The position numbers and the translations under genes were made by a program. A DNA stretch of 7,523 nucleotides from an uncultured Pseudomonadota bacterium (GTDB lineage Bacteria; Myxococcota_A; UBA796; UBA9615). The notes beneath the pieces are model-generated. The model ran no database searches, was not told the DNA's origin, and saw only the letters and a program-made list of their open reading frames with translations. Shown piece after piece: positions 1 to 6,220 of this stretch (positions are counted from its first letter, which is position 1; every line of letters starts with the position of its first letter). The DNA is taken from the NCBI GenBank assembly GCA_937907595.1, contig CALCXL010000206.1, positions 1-7,523 of the forward strand, read 5' to 3'.

Positions 1-1083
1 GGGCACCCCATCCCCCGTCACGTCGCCGGGGCCCAGCACCACGTCGCCGACCCCGCTGACATCCCCACTCCCCCCCACCCACCGCGCATGCGCCTCCCCC
101 AACGACGTCGATCCCCCAAACGGCGACAGCGCCAGGTACGCCGCGCCCAGGATCGGCTCTGCCCCCCCTTCCCGGTAGCGGGGCGCACCGACCACCACGT
201 CGTCCACGCCGTCGCCGTTGACGTCGCCCGCGTTGGCGACGGACTCGCCGGCCTTGTCGCCGAAGTTCTCCCCCACCAGCCACGCCGTCGCCTGCCCCGT
301 GTCCACCACGCCGTCGCGAAAGGGCCCGGGCACCAGGGCCACCTGCCCCGTCGTCGCCCCGCCCCCGGGAGTCGCCGCCGGCCACCTCCCCGCCGGACCC
401 GACCCGATCGCCAGGTCCCCCGCCCCGTCCCCGTTCCAGTCCCCCGCCGCCAGCCAGTCGATGGCGCCCATGTTGTGGCCGACTGCGAAGCCCAGGTCCG
501 CCTGCTCCTCCGTCAGGTCGCCCTCTACGGGACCGAACCAGATCCAGGAGTTGAGCTGCACGTCGTCGTAGCCGTCGCCGTTGAGGTCGCCCACGGCGAA
601 GATGCTGCGGACGAACCACGCCGAGCCCGCCGGGGTGCGCAAAACCGCGTCGGCCTCGCGGGTGCTGTAGCTGCGATTGCAGAAGGGGCCGTAGAACAGC
701 CAGGCGATCTCGCCGACGCCGGAGATCAGCAGGTCGTCGAAGCCGTCGCCGTTGACGTCGCCCGGGCCGACCACGAACTCGAGGCGCTGCTCGGGATCCT
801 CCGGCGCGAAGGTGGCCCACGCGTCCAGGATCGTCAGGACGCCGGCCAGGGGCGCGGCCAGACTGAGGTCCTCGCCGTCGCGGAGCTCGCCGTCGCAGTC
901 GTTGTCCCGCCCGTCGCAGACCTCCTTCGCGCCTTCGTGGGTGGGCGCGTAGTTCGGGTCGCAGTCGTCGCCGTCGAGCACGCCGTCCCCGTCGGCGTCG
1001 CAGCCGCAGAGGACCAGCAGGAACGCGAAGAGCCAGGGGCGCGCGAGGGGCGGGCGGGCGGAGAAGGCCATTGAAGAGAGCAT
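1..1083 (-). CDS. FG-GAP repeat lipoprotein with one MopE-type metal-binding motif, 3' part outside window
   Basis: The minus-strand frame is open from an in-frame TGA at 1141-1143 to the left edge, so 361 codons are present and the C-terminus is missing. The N-terminus has a short basic stretch, a hydrophobic core (LFAFLLVL) and a lipobox-like LCGC with the lipidated Cys at residue 28, so export and lipid anchoring are likely; Cys at -2 is atypical. Next comes one MopE-type motif (about residues 29-67; Cys 41, 56 and 63, with CDGRDNDCDG), then FG-GAP-like calcium-binding loops with Asp starting at about 109 (DVNGDGFDD), 166 (DLNGDGYDD), 215 (DWNGDGAGD), 287 (DVNGDGVDD) and 354. In the family such repeats build integrin-like beta-propellers at the cell surface; ligand and role here are unknown. 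The third loop has Gly in place of the penultimate Asp. The start is uncertain: ATG at 1083 has only a weak GAG upstream, and an in-frame ATG at 1071 would also leave a normal signal peptide. Confidence 0.9.
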   Translation of the reverse strand, partial: MLSSMAFSARPPLARPWLFAFLLVLCGCDADGDGVLDGDDCDPNYAPTHEGAKEVCDGRDNDCDGELRDGEDLSLAAPLAGVLTILDAWATFAPEDPEQRLEFVVGPGDVNGDGFDDLLISGVGEIAWLFYGPFCNRSYSTREADAVLRTPAGSAWFVRSIFAVGDLNGDGYDDVQLNSWIWFGPVEGDLTEEQADLGFAVGHNMGAIDWLAAGDWNGDGAGDLAIGSGPAGRWPAATPGGGATTGQVALVPGPFRDGVVDTGQATAWLVGENFGDKAGESVANAGDVNGDGVDDVVVGAPRYREGGAEPILGAAYLALSPFGGSTSLGEAHARWVGGSGDVSGVGDVVLGPGDVTGDGVP

Positions 1084-1272
1084 AGGTCTCAGGGAGGGCC
1101 GGGTCGGGGTGGAAGGCGCCGGGAAGCGCCTGCAGCCCGCTCAAGACAACGGCTCGCAGGCCTGCGTGGCCGGCGGGGACGGGGCCGGCAGGCGGAGGAC
1201 GGGACGGGCGACCCACTCGGGGCGACCGATGCCGAGGTCTGGGATCGGCTCAGCGGCAGGACCCGTCGACGC
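1084..1272. other. intergenic gap between two minus-strand genes
   Basis: No coding frame of its own is credible here. It holds a 6-bp inverted repeat (AGGCGC at 1114-1119 and GCGCCT at 1126-1131, loop 6 nt) and two copies of the palindrome GCCGGC (1169-1174 and 1184-1189). The gap lies downstream of the NIF3-family gene and upstream of the FG-GAP gene, so it should contain a terminator for the first or a promoter for the second. I see neither a T-tract nor a convincing -35/-10 pair. Confidence 0.4.
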
Positions 1273-2088
1273 CTACCGGATCTGCAGCGGATCGCGATCG
1301 ACGCTGGAGACCAGCACCCGCGCGCCGTTGCCCAGCTGGGCCTGGATGCGCGCGGCGAAGAGCGGCAGGTAGCCGCGCTCGGTGTTGGTGTGATCGCAGA
1401 CGACCACCGACGCTCCCGACGACACCTTGGCCAGCACGTCGTGGTGCCGCATCTCCCCGGTGAGGAACAGGTCGGGGCCCATCAGCCCCTGGAACAGCGA
1501 GCCCCCGGCCCCCGGACAGACCGCCACTTCGCGGATCATCGCCCCCGGCGCAGCGTGCCCTGGCGCAGCCGCCACCCGGACATGGGTGAGCCCCAGGTGG
1601 GCCTTGATGCGCTCCACCGCCACGGGCAGGGGCAGCGGCTCGGCCAGGGAGGCCACGCGGCCGGCGCCGATGCCCTGGCTGGGCTCCTCGTCGACGTAGG
1701 GCTGGATGGGCCGGCGGTGCTCGATCCGCCCGAAGGCCTCCAGCAGCCAGTCGTTCAGCCCCCCCTGGGCCGCGTCCAGCGCGGTGTGCGGCGAGTGGAT
1801 CGGAATGCCCCGCTGGATCGCCTGCAGCAGCAGCTTCTGCATGGGATCGTCCAGGCGCAGGCGCTGGATGCCCCCGAAGATCGGGGGGTGGTAGAGCACC
1901 AGGAAGTCGGCGCCCGCCTCCAGCGCCTCGGCGAACACGGCCTCGTTGAGGTCGACCGCCAGGAACACGGTGCCCACCACGCGGGTGCCCGGCGGCTCCA
2001 GCAGCAGGCCCACGTTGTCCCAGTCCTGGGCGTAGGGGAGGGGCGCGAGCCGCTCGATGGCGGCGACGACTTCGTGAACGGTGGCCAT
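1273..2088 (-). CDS. NIF3-family protein (YbgI/NIF3L1-like, dinuclear metal-binding)
   Basis: Complete protein of 271 residues, the usual length of the short NIF3 form without the PII-like insertion. NIF3 proteins form ring-shaped oligomers with a dinuclear metal site and are often annotated 'GTP cyclohydrolase 1 type 2 homolog', although the physiological reaction is unsettled. Motifs in order: DWDNVGLLL (22-30), YHPPIFGG (66-73), SPHTALDAA (99-107), LTGEMRHHD (209-217), DHTNTERGYL (232-241) and a C-terminal DRDPLQ. Expected metal ligands are His67, Asp105, His233 and Glu237; the first His of the bacterial HH pair is Tyr66. The YHPPIF, GEM-HHD, NTERG and DRDPLQ motifs match, from memory, human NIF3L1 better than E. 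coli YbgI. There is no signal peptide, so it is cytosolic. ATG at 2088 is preceded by GCCGCC and no Shine-Dalgarno. It is divergent from the gene at 2173. Confidence 0.95.
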   Translation of the reverse strand: MATVHEVVAAIERLAPLPYAQDWDNVGLLLEPPGTRVVGTVFLAVDLNEAVFAEALEAGADFLVLYHPPIFGGIQRLRLDDPMQKLLLQAIQRGIPIHSPHTALDAAQGGLNDWLLEAFGRIEHRRPIQPYVDEEPSQGIGAGRVASLAEPLPLPVAVERIKAHLGLTHVRVAAAPGHAAPGAMIREVAVCPGAGGSLFQGLMGPDLFLTGEMRHHDVLAKVSSGASVVVCDHTNTERGYLPLFAARIQAQLGNGARVLVSSVDRDPLQIR

Positions 2089-2172
2089 GGCGGCAGTCTA
2101 ACCCGATCCGTCGGATCCCCCTCTGGGGATCGTGGGGGCCGCGGGACCCGATCCCGCGGGTAGGATCGGTCG
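2089..2172. promoter_or_regulatory. divergent intergenic region with stacked inverted repeats and GATC cluster
   Basis: The region separates the NIF3-family gene from the MopE-repeat gene and should hold both promoters. Three perfect inverted repeats occur: GATCCG-T-CGGATC (2105-2117), GATCCCC-CTCT-GGGGATC (2114-2131, sharing GATC with the first) and CCGCGGGA-CCCGA-TCCCGCGG (2139-2159). ACCCGATCC is directly repeated at 2101-2109 and 2146-2154. GATC occurs five times, at 2105, 2114, 2128, 2150 and 2164. The arrangement suggests operator sites or, for the third repeat, a leader hairpin just before the ribosome binding site. No clear -35/-10 pair is visible on either strand. Confidence 0.5.
2162..2165 (+). 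promoter_or_regulatory. ribosome binding site AGGA for the GTG start at 2173
   Basis: AGGA ends 7 nt before the GTG at 2173. An in-frame TAG at 2161-2163 excludes any longer start, so this site and the GTG fix the N-terminus of the MopE-repeat protein. Confidence 0.6.
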
Positions 2173-2901
2173 GTGCGCGCCCTCCTCCTGCTGCTGCTGC
2201 TCTGCTCCCCCGCCCGGGCCGGCGAGGACGGCGACGGCTACACGGTGGCCGAGGGGGACTGCGACGACACCGACCCCGACGTCCACCCCGGCGCCGACGA
2301 GCTCTGCAACGGCGTCGACGACGACTGCGACGGCGACCTGCCCGCCCTGGAGTCCGACTTCGACGGCGACGGCTTCCTGCCCTGCTCGGGCTTCGAGTGC
2401 GACGACCTGCGAGCGGAGGCCAACCCCGCCGCCCCCGAGCTCTGCAACGGCCTGGACGACGACTGCGACGGCGACGTGCCCGCCTCCGAGGCCGACGTCG
2501 ACGGCGACGGCTGGCGGGCCTGCGCGGGGGACTGCGAGGACCGCTTCGCCGAGGTGCACCCCTTCGCGGCCGAGGGCTGCGACGGCTTCGACTCCGACTG
2601 TGACGGCGACCTGCCCCCCACGGAGCTGGACGGCGACCAGGACGGCGTGGCGCCCTGCGCGGGGGACTGCGACGACGGCGCGGCGGACGTGGGGCCCGGG
2701 CAGCTGGAGCCCTGCGACGGACGGGACAACGACTGCGACGCCCTCATCGACGAGGGCTGCGAGGCCGGCGACGACGACGACAGCGCCGACGACGTGGAGG
2801 GCTGCGCGCTGCGGGGCTGCGGGGTCTCCATCCCCCGATCGGCGGCCCTGCCCCTGCTGCTGCTGGGCTTTCGGCGACGGCGTTCACCGAGGATCCCGTA
2901 G
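2173..2901 (+). CDS. secreted protein with four MopE-type metal-binding repeats and MYXO-CTERM-like tail
   Basis: 242 residues from a GTG start. Residues 1-16 are a signal peptide: Arg2, an unbroken Leu run, and an ARA cleavage site before Gly17. Four repeats follow with a period of 45-46 residues, each of the form D-DGDG...DCDD...P...LCNGVDDDCDG. Cys triplets are at 30/45/52, 76/91/98, 121/136/143 and 166/181/188, and repeats 2-4 carry an extra Cys (71, 117, 162) just before the first. This matches the 'putative metal-binding motif' named after copper-binding MopE of Methylococcus; metal binding here is inferred. The tail has an acidic GDDDDSADD linker (199-207), Cys211 and Cys216, a short hydrophobic run (224-233) and RRRR (234-237), the layout of a MYXO-CTERM sorting signal, though the hydrophobic part is shorter than usual. 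It probably ends up at the cell surface. The start is well fixed: an in-frame TAG lies 12 bases upstream and AGGA is correctly spaced. Confidence 0.92.
   Translation: MRALLLLLLLCSPARAGEDGDGYTVAEGDCDDTDPDVHPGADELCNGVDDDCDGDLPALESDFDGDGFLPCSGFECDDLRAEANPAAPELCNGLDDDCDGDVPASEADVDGDGWRACAGDCEDRFAEVHPFAAEGCDGFDSDCDGDLPPTELDGDQDGVAPCAGDCDDGAADVGPGQLEPCDGRDNDCDALIDEGCEAGDDDDSADDVEGCALRGCGVSIPRSAALPLLLLGFRRRRSPRIP
2281..2739 (+). repeat. four tandem protein-level repeats (MopE-type), period 135-138 bp
   Basis: The four Cys/Asp-rich units show up at DNA level as in-frame repeats of about 138, 135 and 135 bp. Units 1 and 2 are most alike: GAGCTCTGCAACGGC occurs at 2299 and again at 2437, exactly 138 bp apart, and in both is followed after one codon by the same GACGACGACTGCGACGGCGAC string. 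Units 3 and 4 have diverged. This suggests duplication within the gene, most recent for units 1 and 2. Confidence 0.75.
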
Positions 2902-2915
2902 CGGCCCCGGCCGCT
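2900..2915 (+). terminator. GC-rich hairpin at the end of the MopE-repeat gene (possible terminator)
   Basis: AGCGGCC (2900-2906) is perfectly complementary to GGCCGCT (2909-2915), so a stem with a tight loop forms across the TAG stop (2899-2901). No T-tract follows, so it is not a classical intrinsic terminator. The 2902-3000 gap lies between convergent genes and has two weaker 5-bp stems (2915-2928 and 2965-2978) that could also act on the opposite transcript. Confidence 0.35.
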
Positions 2916-3000
2916 CACGTCGCCGTGACCGCTCCCCCTCCCGCAACCCGTCCCCCTGATCCGCGGTCGTGAGCGACCCCCGCTCGCCCGGGACGGCCCC

Positions 3001-6000
3001 CTACTCCCCCACCCTCACCAGCGGCGGGTGCGCGAAGAGGTCCAGGGCCTCCGGTGAGAGATCCGACCCCACCAGCAGGCGGTAGCGAACCGTCTGCCCC
3101 GCCCAGTCCGGCGCCGCCGGACGGTACTGCGAGCCCACCAGGGATGTGACGACCTCCCCCACCCCGCTGCCGCCCGTGGCGCGCGGGGCGTGGAAGGGGC
3201 CGCTGCCCCACAGGGTGCCCAGGGGGGCCAACATGGCCACGCCGCCGCGCTCGCGGAAGGGCGCGAAGGCCAGGGAGCTGCGCTCGGGAACGCGGTGGGC
3301 GACGCCGATCTCGCTGCCGTCGGCGCAGCCCAGGGCCACGGCACCATCGGCGCTGAAGCCGTTCCAGCTGTCGGCGCCCGCGCGCACCCCCCGCTGCCGC
3401 CATCCGCCGCCGAAGGGCCGCCAGGACATCGTGGAGGCCAGGCCCGGGCAGCTCAGGGGGCTGAGGGCGATGGACTCGGCGTCGTCGGGATCGGCGGCCG
3501 CGCCCAGCGTCGCCTCCACCTCCACGATCACACCGGGCAGGCCGTCGAAGCGGCGCTGCTGCACGTCGACCGTCCCCGCCGCCCCGCAGAGCCCCAGGTC
3601 CCAGGAGCGCGCCGTGGTGGCGACGAAACCCGCCGACGTCGACGTGGTCACCGACGCCTCCGACCCCATCGCCCGCGCCCCCCCGCACTCGGTGAAGGGC
3701 GCGGACAGGGCCGAAAGGTCGGGGGCGTCGGCCTCCACCAGCGCGCCGGTGGGCCGGCCGGGCGCGTCGTCGAAGCTCAGATCGAGCCGGCGCGTCTCCC
3801 CCGCCCACAGGTCCAGGACCACGCTCAGCAGGACGTCGACCAGGCCGTCGTTGGCGCCGTCGTCGTCGATGCGGACCCCGATCGCGAGCTCCTCGCCCCC
3901 GTCGAAGAGGCCGACCGCGTCGACCCCGCTCCAGTCGACCACGGGCACCGTCGCCGGGATCTCCACCAGGGTCGGCCCCGCGGCGTCGCGCCACGAGGTG
4001 ACGGCGACCTGCCCGGGCTCCAACGGCGGCAGGTGGGCGACGGCAGCGTCCAGGGCGTCCTGGGCGGCCACCACGGCGGTGTCAGCGTATTCCCAGGCCC
4101 TCACCACGCGCTGGTCGGCCAGGAAGGGCGCGGCCAGGCCGAAGTGCGTGGTGCTCAGGGCCAGCAGGCGCGGGACCAGGGCGACGTCCAGGGCCTCTTG
4201 CACGTCGGCCTGATCCCCTGCCAGGGCGCGGGCCTGATCGGCCAGGGTGCGGGCCTCGAAGATGCGGGTGGCCAGGCGGTGGTTGAAGTCCTTCTCCGCC
4301 CAGCTCTGGAAGCCGTCGCCGGTGCCGTCGGCCTGATCGCCCACCAGGGCCACGCTGGCCACCGGCTCGTGCTCGTCCAGGTAGGCCTGCAGCGTCGAGT
4401 ACACGACCTCCCCCGCGTCCACCTGGGCCTGCAGGGCGTCCAGCTCGGCGCCGAAGTTCTCCCAGCTCTCCCCGTCGGCGTCGAAGTGCACCGCCAGCAG
4501 CACGTCGCCGTCCTGGCTGCGTCGGAGCTGCCGCGCCCAGGCGGCCAGCCCGCCGTGGTCGAGCACGTCGGCGTGGTGGTAGACGGGGAGCCAGGTCAAG
4601 GAGTCGCCCAGGGGGTCCGTCAGCGTCACCGGGTTGTGCAGGGCGCGGCCGGTGAGCTCGATGTCCACGCGCGGGCCCGTGAAGCCGTTGGCGGCGTAGA
4701 AGAGCGTCACCCACTCGATGCCGGCGGCCCGGTACCAGCCCAGGTGGTCCGGCGTGATCATGTTCTCCTGGGGCTGCACGCCGGGCACCACCCGCCCGAA
4801 GGCCGCCTCCAGGCTCTCCACCCCCCAGAGCACCGACGCGTCGAACTCCTCCCGGCTGGAGCTGGCCATGGCGCCGTTGTTCCAGGACATCAGCCGCACG
4901 TCGTCCAGCCCATCGGCCACGCGCTCCTGCAGCCGGAGCAGCACGTCGGCGCCGTCGGTCTGCATCCACCCGTCCAGGCTGAAGTGGTTCTCGATGTCCC
5001 AGTCCGCGTGCACGCCCGGGTGCGCGTCCAGCCAGTCCAGCGTGGTGCGCATGACGCGCAGGTCCTTGCCGTAGCCGTCCTCGTCGTTCGTGTCCCCCCG
5101 GTACGAGTGGTAGAGGTTGACGTGGAAGGACAGGGCCAGGTGCACGGTGGCCTGCCCTGGGGGGGCGCTGGGCCGGAAGTCGGCGTCGACCGAATACAGC
5201 TCGCCCGCGGCCGTGATCGCCCGACCGTCGCGCAGCCCCAGGACCGGCGCGGAGTCCGTGGTGTGCCATCCCTCGTCGGTCTCGATCATCAGCCCGCCGC
5301 CGGCCAGCCCCACGACCAAGCGCCCCTCAACCTCGCCCAGCGCGACGGCGTCGATGGGCTCGCTCTTCGCGCTCCAGCCTCCCCCCTCCCGGCAGGCGAC
5401 TCCACCGTCCAGGGAGGCCACGCAGACCTCTCCCGAGGCCCGACGGATCACCGCGGTGGGAGCGGTCGCCCCCAGCCCGACGCTGGCGTCCTCCCAGGTG
5501 CTGCCCCCGTCGGCGCTGTGAAAGACCGTGCCCGCCAGCAGGCCCGCGAACTGCCCCGGCAGCATGGAGTCGGCCAGCTGCGCCACCGCCCAGACCTCCT
5601 GGTCGAAGGCGACGACGTCGGTGAACAGGACGTTGAGGCTGCCGCTGGCGCCGACGGGCACCGATGCGAAGGTGCGACCGCGGTCCTCGCTGCGCAGCAG
5701 GCCACCGATGGTCGCGAGCCAGACCGTGGGGCCGTCGCCGTCGACGCCGAAGGGCACCGGGGTGCCGCGGGGGTTCAAGAGACCCGCCAGGGGCAGGCCC
5801 GGCAGCGTGGACTCGGACCAGTCGGCCCATTCGAGCCGCCACAGCCCGGCTCCGGGCACGAAGGCCAGGAGCGCGTCGCCGGCGCGGCCCAGGAAGGTGA
5901 CGTCGCCTTCGACCGGCAGGGGCGGTGGGTCCTCGCCGTCGATGGCGTGGAGGCCCCCGGAGGCGTAGACGTCGCCGCCGTCCCAGGCGCTCGGCTGCGC

Positions 6001-6114
6001 GCCCAGGTCGCGGCTCAGGCTCCAGGTGTCCGGGCCCTCGTCGACGGGCGGGGGCGGCTCCGCCGAAGGGCAAGCGGACAGCAGGGCGACGAGCAGGGGC
6101 AGCAGCGCGCGCAT
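3001..6114 (-). CDS. large lipoprotein: Asp-box propeller region plus glycoside hydrolase/deacetylase-like barrel and beta-rich C-terminus
   Basis: 1037 residues. MRALLPLLVALLSAC is a lipoprotein signal with lipidated Cys15, followed by a Pro/Glu-rich spacer. Residues about 30-315 contain two Asp-box (BNR) motifs, SEDRGRTF at 142-149 and SADGGSTW at 200-207, in repeated Gly-rich strands as in sialidase or Ycf48-type beta-propellers. Residues about 323-585 look like an alpha/beta barrel: SFHVNLYHSYRGD (329-341), DWDIENHF (371-378), MSWNNGAM (409-416), QENMITPDHLGWY (449-461) and AVHFDAD (541-547). The run of His, Asp and Glu after strand ends, and the helical segment at about 608-695, recall GH38/GH57-type enzymes, but I cannot place it in a family or name the catalytic residues. 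Residues 700-1037 are beta-rich and may be a carbohydrate-binding or mannosidase-like sandwich. A role in extracellular glycan processing is inference. The start is well supported: GGAGG lies 5 nt upstream of ATG. Confidence 0.9.
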   Translation of the reverse strand: MRALLPLLVALLSACPSAEPPPPVDEGPDTWSLSRDLGAQPSAWDGGDVYASGGLHAIDGEDPPPLPVEGDVTFLGRAGDALLAFVPGAGLWRLEWADWSESTLPGLPLAGLLNPRGTPVPFGVDGDGPTVWLATIGGLLRSEDRGRTFASVPVGASGSLNVLFTDVVAFDQEVWAVAQLADSMLPGQFAGLLAGTVFHSADGGSTWEDASVGLGATAPTAVIRRASGEVCVASLDGGVACREGGGWSAKSEPIDAVALGEVEGRLVVGLAGGGLMIETDEGWHTTDSAPVLGLRDGRAITAAGELYSVDADFRPSAPPGQATVHLALSFHVNLYHSYRGDTNDEDGYGKDLRVMRTTLDWLDAHPGVHADWDIENHFSLDGWMQTDGADVLLRLQERVADGLDDVRLMSWNNGAMASSSREEFDASVLWGVESLEAAFGRVVPGVQPQENMITPDHLGWYRAAGIEWVTLFYAANGFTGPRVDIELTGRALHNPVTLTDPLGDSLTWLPVYHHADVLDHGGLAAWARQLRRSQDGDVLLAVHFDADGESWENFGAELDALQAQVDAGEVVYSTLQAYLDEHEPVASVALVGDQADGTGDGFQSWAEKDFNHRLATRIFEARTLADQARALAGDQADVQEALDVALVPRLLALSTTHFGLAAPFLADQRVVRAWEYADTAVVAAQDALDAAVAHLPPLEPGQVAVTSWRDAAGPTLVEIPATVPVVDWSGVDAVGLFDGGEELAIGVRIDDDGANDGLVDVLLSVVLDLWAGETRRLDLSFDDAPGRPTGALVEADAPDLSALSAPFTECGGARAMGSEASVTTSTSAGFVATTARSWDLGLCGAAGTVDVQQRRFDGLPGVIVEVEATLGAAADPDDAESIALSPLSCPGLASTMSWRPFGGGWRQRGVRAGADSWNGFSADGAVALGCADGSEIGVAHRVPERSSLAFAPFRERGGVAMLAPLGTLWGSGPFHAPRATGGSGVGEVVTSLVGSQYRPAAPDWAGQTVRYRLLVGSDLSPEALDLFAHPPLVRVGE

Positions 6115-6118
6115 GGGG

Positions 6119-6124
6119 ACCTCC
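6119..6124 (-). promoter_or_regulatory. ribosome binding site GGAGGT for the large lipoprotein
   Basis: Read on the minus strand, GGAGGT ends 4 nt before the ATG at 6114. It is one of the two strongest Shine-Dalgarno sequences in the window and fixes the start at the Met just before the lipoprotein signal. Confidence 0.7.
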
Positions 6125-6209
6125 GGGCGGCCAATGTGGCAGCCTGCGGCGGCGCGGCCAAGGGTCCCTCCCTGCTACATTCCGCGCCCCGGCGACCGGC
6201 CGCGGCGTT
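6125..6209. promoter_or_regulatory. divergent intergenic region between the lipoprotein and membrane protein genes
   Basis: About 100 bp separate the two divergent starts, so promoters for both are expected here. TACATT at 6176-6181 (plus) and CACATT (minus, complement of 6133-6138) are the only AT-richer hexamers that resemble a -10 element. Neither has a recognisable -35 box, so this is only a location guess. Confidence 0.25.
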
Positions 6210-6214
6210 GGAGG
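6210..6214 (+). promoter_or_regulatory. ribosome binding site GGAGG for the TTG start at 6221
   Basis: GGAGG followed by GCCCCC places the TTG at 6221 six nt downstream. This decides the start against upstream in-frame ATGs, which would put Arg/Pro-rich residues before the first membrane segment. Confidence 0.7.
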
Positions 6215-6220
6215 GCCCCC

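Noticed and set aside
88..1074. A 328-codon plus-strand open frame opposite the FG-GAP gene
   Set aside because: It is Arg/Val/Ala-rich with no domain, and the opposite strand encodes a signal peptide, a MopE-type motif and five FG-GAP loops.
1390..2163. A 257-codon plus-strand open frame opposite the NIF3-family gene
   Set aside because: The NIF3 motifs on the minus strand are unambiguous; the plus-strand product is low-complexity.
2101..2167. CRISPR array or mobile-element end
   Set aside because: The repeats are short, differ from one another and have no regular spacers; no transposase or target-site duplication is seen.
2173..2901. Thrombospondin type 3 or EF-hand calcium repeats as the identity of the DxDGDG units
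   Set aside because: The fixed Cys triplets and the LCNGxDDDCDG core fit the MopE-type motif better; calcium binding remains possible.
2132..2959. Alternative frames over the MopE-repeat gene, including a Thr/Pro-rich 275-codon frame on plus and a Ser/Pro-rich one on minus
   Set aside because: Their repetitive composition is explained by the Asp/Gly/Cys repeats read out of frame; only the 2173-2901 frame has a signal peptide and a Shine-Dalgarno.
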